Positions 30,900-40,253 are shown, counted from the first letter of the stretch. The stretch is 64,000 nucleotides of DNA from Pseudonocardiales bacterium (GCA_019243635.1 JAFAUB010000023.1:37793-101792), one strand, 5' to 3'. Notes: generated by a model from the letters alone, not told the origin. Numbers and translations are program-made.

Positions 30900-31724
30900 T
30901 CAGGGCTTTCGGCCCACCCCGCAGAACTCGTACACCTCGGCCGGGGTGCCGACGTTGCTGGAGTCTGGGCGCCACAGCGACACCGAGACCAGGCCGGGTT
31001 CCAGCAGCTCCAGGCGGTCGAAGTACCGGAGGAGCTCCTGGCGGCTGCGGCCCCTCACCGGTGGGGTTCCCCCGCTGTCGTTGTAGATCCGCATGCCCTT
31101 TTCCACGATCTCGGTGTCGATGAGGGATGTGAAGTGTGACATCACCAGGTAGCTACCCGAGGGCAGAGCGTCCACCAGCCGGTTCACGATCGCGTACGAC
31201 TCGTCGGTGTCCATGATGTGGTTCAAGATCCCGAGCAGCATCAGCGCGACCGGCTGGGTGAAGTCCAGCGTTCGGGCAGCCTCCCGCACGATCTTGTCGG
31301 GGTCGCGCAGGTCGGCGTCGATGTAGTCGGTGACGCCCTCTGGCGTGCTGTTGAGCAGAGCCCGCGCATGAGCCAGCACGAGCGGGTCGTTGTCGGCATA
31401 GACGATGCGACACTCCGGCGCGGTCGCCTGGGCAACCTGGTGGGTGTTGTTCACGGTGGGTAGCCCGGTGCCGATGTCGAGTAACTGACGGACACCCACC
31501 TCGCCGACCAGGTACCCGACCGCGCGGACCAGGAAACTCCGGACGGCGCGGGCGGTGTCGACGATGCCTGGCATGACGGCACTAATCCGGTCACCGGCCT
31601 CTTCGTCGACCGGGTAGTTGTCCTTGCCACCAAGCCAGTAGTTCCACACCCGAGCCGTGTGCGGAACCGTGGTGTCGATATCCGGGAGCTGCTCCCGCCC
31701 AGCCGCCTGGGGGCCCTCCGTCAC
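30900..31724 (-). CDS. SAM-dependent methyltransferase (S-adenosyl methyltransferase family PF04672)
   Basis: 274 residues from GTG 31724, which has GGAGG eight bases upstream; the longer frame from 31814 is rejected. Family signatures: PHTARVWNYWLGGKDNYPVD at the N-terminus, the SAM-binding LLDIGTGLPTVNNTHQVA, VYADNDPLVLAHARALL and the GILNHIMD motif. Very common in actinomycetes and often next to XRE/DUF5753 regulators. The substrate is unknown. Confidence 0.88.
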   Translation of the reverse strand: MTEGPQAAGREQLPDIDTTVPHTARVWNYWLGGKDNYPVDEEAGDRISAVMPGIVDTARAVRSFLVRAVGYLVGEVGVRQLLDIGTGLPTVNNTHQVAQATAPECRIVYADNDPLVLAHARALLNSTPEGVTDYIDADLRDPDKIVREAARTLDFTQPVALMLLGILNHIMDTDESYAIVNRLVDALPSGSYLVMSHFTSLIDTEIVEKGMRIYNDSGGTPPVRGRSRQELLRYFDRLELLEPGLVSVSLWRPDSSNVGTPAEVYEFCGVGRKP

Positions 31725-32587
31725 AAGCGCGCCTCCGCTCTGCGCCGATGCTGACCCGACACCGTCACTGTGCCAGCTTCCGCACAGCGCTCCTGCCCGA
31801 ATCGGCACGGCCACGCCCGGGTCGAGCCGCTTGAGCTTCCGGTCCGACCGACAGACCGCGAGCCGCGGTCACCTCGGCCCGGGTGAGCTGAGCGACACAC
31901 CACGGGAAGTGGCCGTCGCTGCCGTCGGGCGTGAAGACTCCGGCTCGCGGCGGCGGCGACGAACTCCTCCAGCCGGCGCGGGCCATCCAGGTCGAGGTCG
32001 TTGGTCGGCTCGTCGAGACCTGGACCGATGTCGATGGCAACATCGGGACCTTCACGCTGGTGCCCCGATGAGACAGCCCCGCTTCCACCTTCCGACCCGG
32101 ACCGGGAGTGCCATCGTGATTTACCGCATTCTCGCCGCGGCGGCTGTGCTCGCAACCGCCGCCGTGCCCGCCTCCACTCGGATCACATACCTGGGCTCGG
32201 ACATCCCCCACGTCCGGCTCGGCGCGTCGAGCAAATTCAGTCCGCCCTTCCAGATATCCGGAACATGGCACTTATCCGAACAGCTCGACCCACCCGCTTC
32301 GTCCTCGGTACCTGGACAGATGCCCAGGGACGGACCGGTACCTTCGATCTGGTTCTCGGCTGACCCCGCCTGTACGGCCTGCGAGTACAGGTCGGCCTCC
32401 CCACCTCCGCGACCTGCTCAACAGCGAAGATTCAGGGCGTCGGCGTGGTGTTGCGATCTGGACGCGGTCTTGATCCTCGACCTCTCCGCCGTCCATACTT
32501 GGGTGCTTCACGCGTCGTGCTGACTGCGGTCAGCCTCTGGTTCGGAGGCTACTGTCCTGGTCCTCGCCGCCGGAGATGGAGATCGAG
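31725..32587. other. Gene-poor stretch with two related short fragments
   Basis: No convincing gene. Two short frames end in a similar way: one ends at 32071 with VETWTDVDGNIGTFTLVPR, the other at 32363 with GTWTDAQGRTGTFDLVLG. The second is preceded in a different frame by a signal-peptide-like segment (GTG 32116, IYRILAAAAVLATAAVPAS). These look like remains of a duplicated secreted beta-strand protein broken by frameshifts. Confidence 0.35.
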
Positions 32588-35500
32588 ATGCGTGCTGACG
32601 GCCTGTCCGAGCCTGAGCGGAGGCTGTGGATGGAGTTCCCCTACGGTACGCATATCGATCTATGCAGGGATCCTCAGTGTGACGACCCCACGGGCGCGCG
32701 GTCGTGGGGACCGGAGCGCACCGTCCGAGCTGAGGTGATCAGGGATCTCCTGGTGGGGCGCCCGCTCGTCGATGAGCAGCAGAAGAACCAGCAGAGCCCG
32801 GGGCACTCACCGTCGGTGTTCCTGTCAGGGGCGCGGATCATCGGCCGGCTGGATCTGCGCGGCATCGACTTCGCGCCGCCGCTGCTGTTGCAGCAGTGCG
32901 TGCTCGACGAGCCACTGGTGATCGCCGACAGCACGTCCCGGTCGATCCGACTCTACGGGTGCCATCTGCCGGGAGTGCAGGGCTCCTGGCTGAGGTGCGC
33001 GGGTGACCTGCATCTGCGGGGCTGCCAGGTCGACGGGATGGTGGACCTGGCCGGGGCCTACATCGGTGGCCAGCTCGTGCTCAGCAGCTCGGTGCTGTCG
33101 AACCCCGGGGAGGTGGCGGTGCGTGGGGACGGCCTGGTGGTGGCGGGTGACTTCTTCTGCCGCGACGGGGCCGTCGCGGAGGGCGAGGTCAGCCTGGTGG
33201 CCGCCCGGATCGGCGGTGAGCTGCGCTTCAGCGCGTCCAGGCTGTTACATCCGGGAGAAGTCGCGCTGCGCGCCGACCGCATCACCGTCGAGAAGGACAT
33301 GTACTGCCGGGAGGGATTCGTCGCCGAGGGCGAGGTAAGGCTGGCCAATGGCCAGATCAAGGGGCAGCTCAACTTCAACCACGCGACCCTGCACAACCCC
33401 GAGAAGGTCGCGCTGCGCGCCGACCACCTCGTCGTCGGCCGCCACCTGTACTGCCAGGACGATTTCACCACCGAGGGCGAGGTCAGCCTGGTGGCCGCCC
33501 GGGTCGGCGGTGAGGTCCGCCTCAGCGCGTCCAGGCTGTCCCATCCGGGCAGGACCGCGTTGCGCGCCGACCGGCTGTACGTGAGCGACGACATGTACTG
33601 CCGACAAGACCTCAAGGTGGTCGGGGCGATCAGCCTCCGCGGCGCGCATATCAAGGGTCAGCTCAACTTCAACCACGCGACCCTGCACAACCCCGAGAAG
33701 GTCGCGCTGTGCGGCGACCAGCTTGTCGTGGGTAGCCACCTGTACTGCCAGGACGGTTTCGTCGCGGAGGGCGGGATCAGCCTGGTGGCCGCCCGGGTCG
33801 GCGGTGAGGTCCGCTTCAGCGCGTCCAGGCTGTCCCATCCGGGAGAAGTCGCGCTGTGCGCCGACCGGCTGTACGTGGCCGCAGACATGTACTGCAGGCA
33901 GAAACTCGAGGTTGACGGCGTGATCAGCCTCCGTGGCGCCCATATCACCGGGCAGCTCAACTTCAACGACGCCACGCTGCGCAATGTTGACGGGATCGTT
34001 CTCGACGCTGACCAGCTCATCGTGGGTAGCCACCTGTACTGCCAGGACGGTTTCGTCGCCGAGGGCATGATCAGCCTGGTGGCGGCGCGGGTCGGCGGTG
34101 AGGTCCGCTTCAGCGCGTCCAGGCTGTCCCATCCGGGAGAAGTCGCGCTGCGTGCCGACCGGCTCGTCGTCGTGGACGACATGTACTGTCGGGAAAGGCT
34201 CGCGGTCGACGGGGGGGTCAGCCTCCGCGGGGCGCATATCAAGGGCGCCTTGAACTTCAGCACGACTGCGGTCCGCAACCCCGGCGGCATAGCGATTCAG
34301 GCCGATCAGCTCACTGTCGGGAGCGACCTGTGCTGCGACGAGGGTTTCAGCGCGGAAGGCATGATCGACCTGACCGATGTCCACGTCAACGGCGAGTTCA
34401 ACCTCAGCAACGCCACGCTGCACAACCCCGGTAATGTCGCGCTGCACGCGCCCCGGCTGATCGTTGACCAGGACATGTTCTGCCGCGACGAGTTCACCGT
34501 GGATGGCACAGTGTGCCTGATCGGCGCGCACATCGGGGGCAAGCTGAGCTTCACCAGCGCTCGTCTCACCGGCGCGAGCCTGACCGAGGCGCAGCTGTCC
34601 CACACCTGCATCGAGCGGATGCTCACCTGCGGTGTGGAACCGGTCGAACCGAGACCCGTAAGGAACCCGCCCGCCGGAGGATACCTGGCGAAGAAGTGGA
34701 GACGTGATACCCGGACTAGACCTGCCACAATGCGCGCCAATGAGGTCACCAAAGCGGAGATCGTCAGTGGTGAATCCGGCCTGGCGCTCGTCGCCGACGG
34801 GCTGCGCGTCGACATCGATATGACCTGCGACACGGGTTTCACCTCGTGGGGGGAGATCAGGCTGAAGGGGGCGCGTATCAGTCGGAACCTCGACTTCAGC
34901 GACGCGGAGGTCAACAACGAGAAGGGCGTCGCGCTCAACGCCGAAGACATGCAGGCCGAGCGCATGCTCATGCCCGCTAGGTGCCAGGCCGGGCGGATCA
35001 GCCTGCGCTACGGCAAGATGGTCGAGCTCGATGACAAGCGGGGGGTGCGGCCCGACCAGATCGATATCACGGGACTCTCCTATGAGACGCTGATCCCGCC
35101 TATGGACCCGGAAACCCGGTTGCAGTGGTTGGCCGAGAACGACTACGAGCCGCAGCCCTACGACCAGATGGCTCGGTCCTACTGGCGGCTCGGGTACGAG
35201 GACTCGGCCCGCAAGGTGAAGTTGGCGCAGGAAAGGCGCCGCCGGGACACTCTGCCCACCCGCCGTAAGATGTTTGCATATTTACAGGACAGGTTGATGG
35301 GCTACGGCTACCTCCCCCACCGGGCCGTGATCCCGTTCGTGAGTGTGCTGCTGCTGGGTGTCGTGGTGTTCTGGGTCTGGAAGCCGCATGCGTTAATACC
35401 TGGGCCAGGCGGCAGAGAAGTTCATTTCAACCCGATCTTCTACACTCTGAACGTGCTGATCCCGTTCATGAACTTCGGTCAACGGGACCTGTGGGACTCG

Positions 35501-35605
35501 GCCTCCGTAGGGCTCGAGGTGTTCAAGGTCGTCTTGGCGGGCTTGGGATGGGTGCTGGCGATCATCGCGTTCCCTGCGATCAAGCGGCGGCTGACGCGCT
35601 CGTGA
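32588..35605 (+). CDS. Large membrane-anchored protein of 49-residue repeats (predicted beta-solenoid)
   Basis: 1005 residues from ATG 32588 (GGAGATCGAG upstream). A unique N-terminal part (SEPERRLWMEFPYGTHIDL) leads into about eleven 49-residue units of the form LYCQDGFVAEGMISLVAARVGGEVRFSASRLSHPGEVALRADRLVV, shown here only as its parts: YCQDGFVAEG, SLVAARVGGEV, FSASRLSHPG, VALRADRL. Units alternate in two types, giving a 98-residue super-repeat. One Cys per unit is conserved in the YC position. Two membrane helices lie at the C-terminus (PFVSVLLLGVVVFWVW; KVVLAGLGWVLAIIAFPAI) around an amphipathic loop. Similar streptomycete proteins are labelled membrane-associated oxidoreductase without proof. 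I infer a long beta-solenoid on a membrane anchor; function unknown. Confidence 0.85.
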   Translation: MRADGLSEPERRLWMEFPYGTHIDLCRDPQCDDPTGARSWGPERTVRAEVIRDLLVGRPLVDEQQKNQQSPGHSPSVFLSGARIIGRLDLRGIDFAPPLLLQQCVLDEPLVIADSTSRSIRLYGCHLPGVQGSWLRCAGDLHLRGCQVDGMVDLAGAYIGGQLVLSSSVLSNPGEVAVRGDGLVVAGDFFCRDGAVAEGEVSLVAARIGGELRFSASRLLHPGEVALRADRITVEKDMYCREGFVAEGEVRLANGQIKGQLNFNHATLHNPEKVALRADHLVVGRHLYCQDDFTTEGEVSLVAARVGGEVRLSASRLSHPGRTALRADRLYVSDDMYCRQDLKVVGAISLRGAHIKGQLNFNHATLHNPEKVALCGDQLVVGSHLYCQDGFVAEGGISLVAARVGGEVRFSASRLSHPGEVALCADRLYVAADMYCRQKLEVDGVISLRGAHITGQLNFNDATLRNVDGIVLDADQLIVGSHLYCQDGFVAEGMISLVAARVGGEVRFSASRLSHPGEVALRADRLVVVDDMYCRERLAVDGGVSLRGAHIKGALNFSTTAVRNPGGIAIQADQLTVGSDLCCDEGFSAEGMIDLTDVHVNGEFNLSNATLHNPGNVALHAPRLIVDQDMFCRDEFTVDGTVCLIGAHIGGKLSFTSARLTGASLTEAQLSHTCIERMLTCGVEPVEPRPVRNPPAGGYLAKKWRRDTRTRPATMRANEVTKAEIVSGESGLALVADGLRVDIDMTCDTGFTSWGEIRLKGARISRNLDFSDAEVNNEKGVALNAEDMQAERMLMPARCQAGRISLRYGKMVELDDKRGVRPDQIDITGLSYETLIPPMDPETRLQWLAENDYEPQPYDQMARSYWRLGYEDSARKVKLAQERRRRDTLPTRRKMFAYLQDRLMGYGYLPHRAVIPFVSVLLLGVVVFWVWKPHALIPGPGGREVHFNPIFYTLNVLIPFMNFGQRDLWDSASVGLEVFKVVLAGLGWVLAIIAFPAIKRRLTRS
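33157..34515 (+). repeat. 147/294-bp internal DNA repeats in the solenoid gene
   Basis: The protein units of 49 residues correspond to 147-bp DNA units; alternate units are nearly identical, for example the stretches starting at 33728 and 34022, exactly 294 bases apart and almost the same for about 130 bases. This indicates recent duplication or gene conversion. Confidence 0.85.
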
Positions 35606-37057
35606 CGGCTGGGACGGTTCTGAACCGGCTGGTTCAGGTCCCTGAACGGCCGGTTCGGTGGACGAGTCCTCCCTGCCCAGCTTGAGTCGGCCGAGCAGCG
35701 GCCCGGTCATCGTCGTCGTCACCAGTGTCATTACGACGAATATGACGAACAAGTCCTGCCGGATGATCCCGAGGGACAGCCCGGTGGTGATCACCACGAG
35801 CTCGGTCAGCCCTCGGCAGTTCATCATGAGGCCGAGTCCTACGGAATCCCGCCAGGTCAGCTTCGTCAACCGGGCGATCAGGGTTGTCGTGCCTATCTTG
35901 CTCGCCATGGCTGTCACGATCATCAGCCCGCATGCCAGAAGGTCCTGCGGGTTTCCCAGGAAACCGACCTGTACTTCGAGGCCGACCACTGCGAAGAACA
36001 GTGGAAGGATGACGGCTATCCCGCGTTCGACGGCCTTGGTGAGATCCTGAACCAGAATGTTCTTCCGCGGTACCGCCATGCCCACCAGGAACGCTCCGAA
36101 GATCGCGTGGACGCCGATCCGTTCGGTGATGAAGGCTCCGCCCACCGCGCTGAGCAACAGCACGGGGGTTAAGCCGGCCCGTGCTGCGGCGTTCTTCTCG
36201 GTGAAAGCCAGGAACTGGCGTAACGCGGGACGGAAAACGATCCATACAGCCCCGGCAAACACGATGAGCAGTGCGACGGTCCGGATGGCCACCGTCGCGG
36301 AGTCGTCGTGTATCGCCGCGACGGCGACGGCGAGCAGGCACCAGGCGATGGCGTCACCGATACCGGCCGCGGTCAGGCCCAGCGCCCCGATCTTCGATCT
36401 GACCAGACCATGTTCGTCGAGGATCCTGACCAGCACGGGGAACGCGGTGACGCCCGTCGAAACGCCGACGAACAGCAGGAATGGGGCCAGCGCCACACCG
36501 GCGGGACGATACTGCCTGGACAGGATGCCGTCAGCCAGCAGGATCCCGCACATGACCGGTATGGCGACCATGCCGACCCCCAGCACGGTCACCCTGCGAC
36601 CTGACCCGCGTAGTAGCCCTAGCGGAAGGTCGGCGCCGAGCAGGAATACGAACACGATGATCGTCAACTGGGCGATCAGGCTCAGGTGCGGAATCAGTCG
36701 CAAGGGAAACAACCAGTGTTCGGCTCCCGGCGCGAACTGGCCGAGCAGCGACGGACCGAGCGCGATCCCGGCCATCATCTCCCCCACGACGCGGGGCTGG
36801 CCGACGCGGCCCGCGACCCGACCGCCCAGGCTACCCGCCGCGATAATCAGCACGATCGCGAGCAGGAACTTGACGACCAGGAATCCACCACCGTCCACGA
36901 TTTCACCTAGCTGGACGGCCTCGGAGATGAAATGGATCACGCCCACCGCGATCAATGCCACGATCGGCACGAGAGCACGCAGCGTCCTGACGACGTACAC
37001 CCAGCGCGGTGGCGGTGACTGGGGCGTGACTGTCGCTCCCTCACCGGGCCCCGTCAT
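35393..37057 (-). CDS. CPA2-type cation:proton antiporter
   Basis: 554 residues from ATG 37057 (GAGGG five bases upstream). A Na+/H+ exchanger domain with about 12 helices: GGRVAGRVGQPRVVGEMMAG, FVFLLGADLPLG, LFVGVSTGVTAFPVLVRIL, TAAGIGDAIAWCLLA, FGAFLVGMAVPR and MMNCRGLTELVVI. Integral membrane exchanger for K+ or Na+. The normal domain ends near 35655 (GRLKLGRED); a further 85 residues of low-complexity, Arg/Gln-rich sequence run through a hairpin and 213 bases into the 3' end of the convergent solenoid gene, probably because an earlier stop codon was lost. Confidence 0.9.
   Translation of the reverse strand: MTGPGEGATVTPQSPPPRWVYVVRTLRALVPIVALIAVGVIHFISEAVQLGEIVDGGGFLVVKFLLAIVLIIAAGSLGGRVAGRVGQPRVVGEMMAGIALGPSLLGQFAPGAEHWLFPLRLIPHLSLIAQLTIIVFVFLLGADLPLGLLRGSGRRVTVLGVGMVAIPVMCGILLADGILSRQYRPAGVALAPFLLFVGVSTGVTAFPVLVRILDEHGLVRSKIGALGLTAAGIGDAIAWCLLAVAVAAIHDDSATVAIRTVALLIVFAGAVWIVFRPALRQFLAFTEKNAAARAGLTPVLLLSAVGGAFITERIGVHAIFGAFLVGMAVPRKNILVQDLTKAVERGIAVILPLFFAVVGLEVQVGFLGNPQDLLACGLMIVTAMASKIGTTTLIARLTKLTWRDSVGLGLMMNCRGLTELVVITTGLSLGIIRQDLFVIFVVMTLVTTTMTGPLLGRLKLGREDSSTEPAVQGPEPAGSEPSQPSRARQPPLDRRERDDRQHPSQARQDDLEHLEPYGGRVPQVPLTEVHERDQHVQSVEDRVEMNFSAAWPRY
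35620..35637. terminator. Perfect hairpin between convergent genes
   Basis: CTGAACC (35620-35626) and GGTTCAG (35631-35637) with loop GGCT, followed by a second imperfect copy (CTGAACGGCCGGTTCG). Likely bidirectional terminator for the solenoid and antiporter genes. Confidence 0.55.
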
Positions 37058-37377
37058 GGTACCCTCGCACGGCGAACACCACATCCGCGCATTGATATGA
37101 GAAGTACTCGCACAGCAACCACCCATGATGTCGAGGAGCCCCGGGATCCGGATCAAGAAGGACAGCTTATATCGATTCCTATCCACGCTCGCTACCACCC
37201 CCAGACACTCTGTCAGGCGTCTGGGCACGATCTGGCGTAAGTCAGCATGAAACGGCCGGCTCCGGTTTCTGCCGGTAGCCACTGGCTTGTGTCGTGGGTC
37301 GTCTGACGCTGGTAGGTGCGTGTCACCAGGCGGTGGACGGAGCCACAGGCAGAGGGGAGCCGACCGTGAGGTCCAGT
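37058..37377. other. 320-base gap before the IS110 remnant
   Basis: No gene seen. It holds the upstream region of the antiporter (a TATAAG hexamer on the minus strand near 37168) and probably the left flank of the IS110 element. Inverted ends are not recognisable; IS110 elements usually lack them. Confidence 0.4.
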
Positions 37378-38049
37378 ATGGCATCGGCGGGACTGATCCA
37401 TCTGGGGATGGACACCTCGATGAACACGGTCGTGGTGGGGGTGTTGGGTCCGGGGGAGGAGATACCGGTCGTGGACCGGGTCTTCGATGATGAGGAGTCG
37501 ATACGGCGGGCTGATCGGGCGGTTTCCTGATCGGCGCATGCTGTCGGCGTGTTATGCGGCTGGGCCGGGTGGTTATGAGCTGTATCGGTTGCTGTCGTCG
37601 ATGGGGGTGGCCGGTGAGGTGGTCGCACCGTCGTTGGTCCCGAAGGGGTCCTCGGATCGGGTGAGGACGGATGAGCGGGATGGGATCGGAGTCGGCTCGT
37701 TTGCACCGGGCTGGGGAGCTGACTGCGGTCCGGGTGCCGACGCCGGCGGAGGAGGCGGTGCGGGATCTGGTCCGGGCCCGGGGGGATGTGCTGGATGACC
37801 GCAAACGGATGCAGCGGCGGTTGAACGCGGTGCTGATGCGGCACGGCCGGATCTGGCGAGGCGGGAGCGAGTGGACGCTGACGCACCGGGGATGGGTCGT
37901 CGGGCAGGTCTTCGACGAGCCGGCGCTGAACCGGGTGGTGGCGACCTACCGGGGTGGCTTGGCAGCGCGAGAGGCGGAGCTGAGGGCCATCGAGGCCGAG
38001 CTGGCCACGTGGGCGAAGGCGCCACCGCCTACCACCTTGGTGGCCGGGA
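37378..38049 (+). pseudogene. IS110-family transposase, frameshifted and truncated
   Basis: Three consecutive frames together give an IS110 transposase N-terminus: frame 1 from ATG 37378 (LIHLGMDTSMNTVVVGVLGPG, the DEDD catalytic region start), a +1 shift near 37503 into RFPDRRMLSACYAAGPGGYELYRLL and EVVAPSLVPKG, then a shift near 37677 into SARLHRAGELTAVRVPTPAEE, RDLVRARGDVLDDRKRMQRRL and WTLTHRGWV. The C-terminal transposase domain with the serine is missing. Non-functional. Confidence 0.85.
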
Positions 38050-38126
38050 CCTGGACTCCTTCGCCGAGTTCGGCATCCTGCCCGGATTCGCGGGTGTGGC
38101 TGTGCACGACCGCTACCGCTCTTGGG
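38050..38126 (+). pseudogene. IS66-family transposase fragment fused to the IS110 remnant
   Basis: A 25-residue piece reads DSFAEFGILPGFAGVAVHDR, typical of the IS66 transposase catalytic core. It directly follows the IS110 remains and ends in the 3' end of the histidine kinase gene. It marks a nested or recombined IS scar. Confidence 0.55.
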
Positions 38127-39321
38127 TGAGGGGCACCCGCAGGCGTACCACGGTGCCGCGGCCGGGGGTGCTGTCCGTGGTGAGCTGCCCGCCCAGCAGC
38201 TCGGCGCGCTGTCGCATGCCCGGCAGGCCGTGTCCCACCGGCCCGGCTCGCCTGGTCGTGGTGGCCGGGTCGAAGCCGACGCCGTCGTCGGAGATCTCGA
38301 GCAGGACCGCGCCGGCGGCCACCGAGAGCCGCAGCTGCACGTGCGCGGCGCCGGCGTGCTTCATCACGTTCTGCAGCGCCTCCTGGGCGATCCGGTAGAC
38401 GGCGGTCTCGGCGTGCTCGGGCAGGCTGGTGGTCACGGTGTCCACCCGGACGTTGGGCAGCGGGACCGACCGCGCGAGGCTCTCCAGGCTGGCGGCCAGC
38501 CCGAGGTCGTCCAGCACGGGGGGGCGTAGCCCGGCGATCGCGTGCCGGGTCTCCTCCAGCGCTCCTGCGGCGAGCTCCTGGGCGCGGGCGATCTGCTCGG
38601 CGGCGCCGGCCGGGTCGGAGACGACCGCGTCCGCCGCCGCCGAGAGGTGAAACGACAGGCTGACGATGCGCTGGCTGATGCCGTCGTGGATCTCGCCGGC
38701 GAGCCGACGCCGCTCGGTCTCTTGGAGCAGCACGATCCGCTCGGCGAAGCGCTCCCTCGCCTCCTCCCGCTCGGCGAGCCTGCTGTGCAGGCTGGCGTTC
38801 TCGATGGCGCCGGCCATCAGACCCGCCACCGAGCCCAGCAGCTCGACGTCGGCCTCGGTGAACTCGCGGCGCTCCCGGGTGTGCACGTTGAGCACACCCA
38901 CCAGGTCACCGGGCCGGGTGATCATCGGCACCGAGGCCATCGAGATGAACTCCTCCCCACGCAGCTCGGGGATGTAGCGGTAACGCGGATCCGCGCGCTT
39001 GTTGTCGGTGATCACCACCGGCGCGCCGTGCGCGGCCACCCACCCGGACACCCCCTCACCGACCGGTAGCTCGATCCTCCGGGCCAGCTGATCGAAGGGC
39101 GCAGTGGCACCGCGCAGGCGCAACCGGTCGCCGGCCGGATCCAGCAGGTGCACGAAGCAGACGTCGGTGGAGGTGGTCTCGGTGATCAGGTCGGCCACCC
39201 CTTGGGCGATCCCGTCGAGGTCTCGACCCGCCGACAGGATCTCGATCACCCGGTGCAGCAGCTGGGCGTCGGAGTCTGCGTCGGACTCGGGGTCGGCCAG
39301 GCCCAGCCGCGAGCGGATCAC
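38113..39321 (-). CDS. Sensor histidine kinase (GAF + HisKA_3, NarL-type)
   Basis: 402 residues from GTG 39321, which overlaps the stop of the response regulator gene. GAF domain (about 24-175; LPVGEGVSGWVAAHGAPVV, RYIPELRGEEFISMASVPM), dimerisation/phosphotransfer helix with His in LAGEIHDGISQRIVSL, and an HATPase with NVMKHAGAAHVQL, DDGVGFDP and GLPGMRQRAELLGG. No membrane helix, so a cytoplasmic sensor. Its partner is the upstream regulator. Confidence 0.92.
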   Translation of the reverse strand: MIRSRLGLADPESDADSDAQLLHRVIEILSAGRDLDGIAQGVADLITETTSTDVCFVHLLDPAGDRLRLRGATAPFDQLARRIELPVGEGVSGWVAAHGAPVVITDNKRADPRYRYIPELRGEEFISMASVPMITRPGDLVGVLNVHTRERREFTEADVELLGSVAGLMAGAIENASLHSRLAEREEARERFAERIVLLQETERRRLAGEIHDGISQRIVSLSFHLSAAADAVVSDPAGAAEQIARAQELAAGALEETRHAIAGLRPPVLDDLGLAASLESLARSVPLPNVRVDTVTTSLPEHAETAVYRIAQEALQNVMKHAGAAHVQLRLSVAAGAVLLEISDDGVGFDPATTTRRAGPVGHGLPGMRQRAELLGGQLTTDSTPGRGTVVRLRVPLTQER

Positions 39322-39998
39322 TGGAACACCCCCTCGCGCAGCGCCGCGGCGACCGCGCCGGAGCGGTCCGGGACGTCCAGCTTGCGGTAGAGCCCGCGGG
39401 CGTGCGTCTTGACGGTCTCCTCGCTGACGGACAGTCGGCCGGCGATGGCGCGGTTGGACAGCCCGGCCACCATGAGCGCGAGCACCTCGCTCTCGCGCTG
39501 GGTCAACCCGAGGTGCGCCCCTGGCCAGAACTCCCCACCCCGCAGGTGGGCCACCGACATCGCGACCTTCGTCGCCAGGCTGGGATCGATCAGGACCTCG
39601 CCCTGGTGGATCCGCCGCAGGTGATCCACCAGCTCCGCGCCGCGTACCCGCTTGAGCAGGAACCCGGCGGCGCCGAGCCGTAGTGCCTGGTAGAGGTACT
39701 GCTCGTCGTCGTAGACGGTCAGGAACACGACCTTGCAAGCGGGTTGTCGCCTACGGATCTCCGCGCACAGGTCCAGCCCGCTGGAGCCCCGTAACCGGAC
39801 ATCGAGCAAGGTGATGTCGGGCTCCTGCCCGGTGATGACCTTTATCGCGAGCTCCGGTTCGATGGCCTCGCCGACGATCTCGACCTGGTCGGAGTAGGCG
39901 GCGAGCATCGCGCGCAGCCCGTCCAGCACCATCTGGTGGTCATCGACAACGACCACCCGCAGCGGGCCCCGCTGCGGGCTCTGGGTCGGCCTGCTCAT
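39318..39998 (-). CDS. NarL/FixJ-type response regulator
   Basis: 226 residues. Receiver domain with VVVVDDHQMVLDGL and the phosphorylation Asp in PDITLLDVRLRG; conserved Lys in GFLLKRVRG. LuxR HTH: LGLTQRESEVLALMVAGLSN and VSEETVKTHARGLYRKL. Cotranscribed with the kinase that follows; GTGA overlap. Confidence 0.94.
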   Translation of the reverse strand: MSRPTQSPQRGPLRVVVVDDHQMVLDGLRAMLAAYSDQVEIVGEAIEPELAIKVITGQEPDITLLDVRLRGSSGLDLCAEIRRRQPACKVVFLTVYDDEQYLYQALRLGAAGFLLKRVRGAELVDHLRRIHQGEVLIDPSLATKVAMSVAHLRGGEFWPGAHLGLTQRESEVLALMVAGLSNRAIAGRLSVSEETVKTHARGLYRKLDVPDRSGAVAAALREGVFQ

Positions 39999-40089
39999 GG
40001 TGGCAGCCTAGCCCGGCACCACGTCGGGTCGGGTGGATCGCGCCGAGCGGTCCGCCGCCGGGGTCCCGGGTCACGCTACGGCGTCATTC

Positions 40090-40135
40090 ACACCATATAG
40101 TAATAATTTTATTTTTAAGTAACAAAGCGGACATC
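40090..40135. promoter_or_regulatory. AT-rich island upstream of the STAND-SARP gene
   Basis: A stretch such as ATATAGTAATAATTTTATTT within otherwise about 70% GC DNA, between a divergent regulator pair and the STAND-SARP activator. It contains several TA-rich -10-like hexamers (TATAGT). It is a likely promoter or a binding site for an AT-seeking nucleoid protein of the Lsr2 type. Confidence 0.45.
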
Positions 40136-40253
40136 GGGCGCGACTTCTTCGTTAACTGTGGCCGGTTGACCCCAGAGGGGTGATCGCATTACCCAGAGTC
40201 ATCTCCCGAAGATCGCGTCTGTGACGTCCACCTCGTGCCCGCCGGAGGCACAG

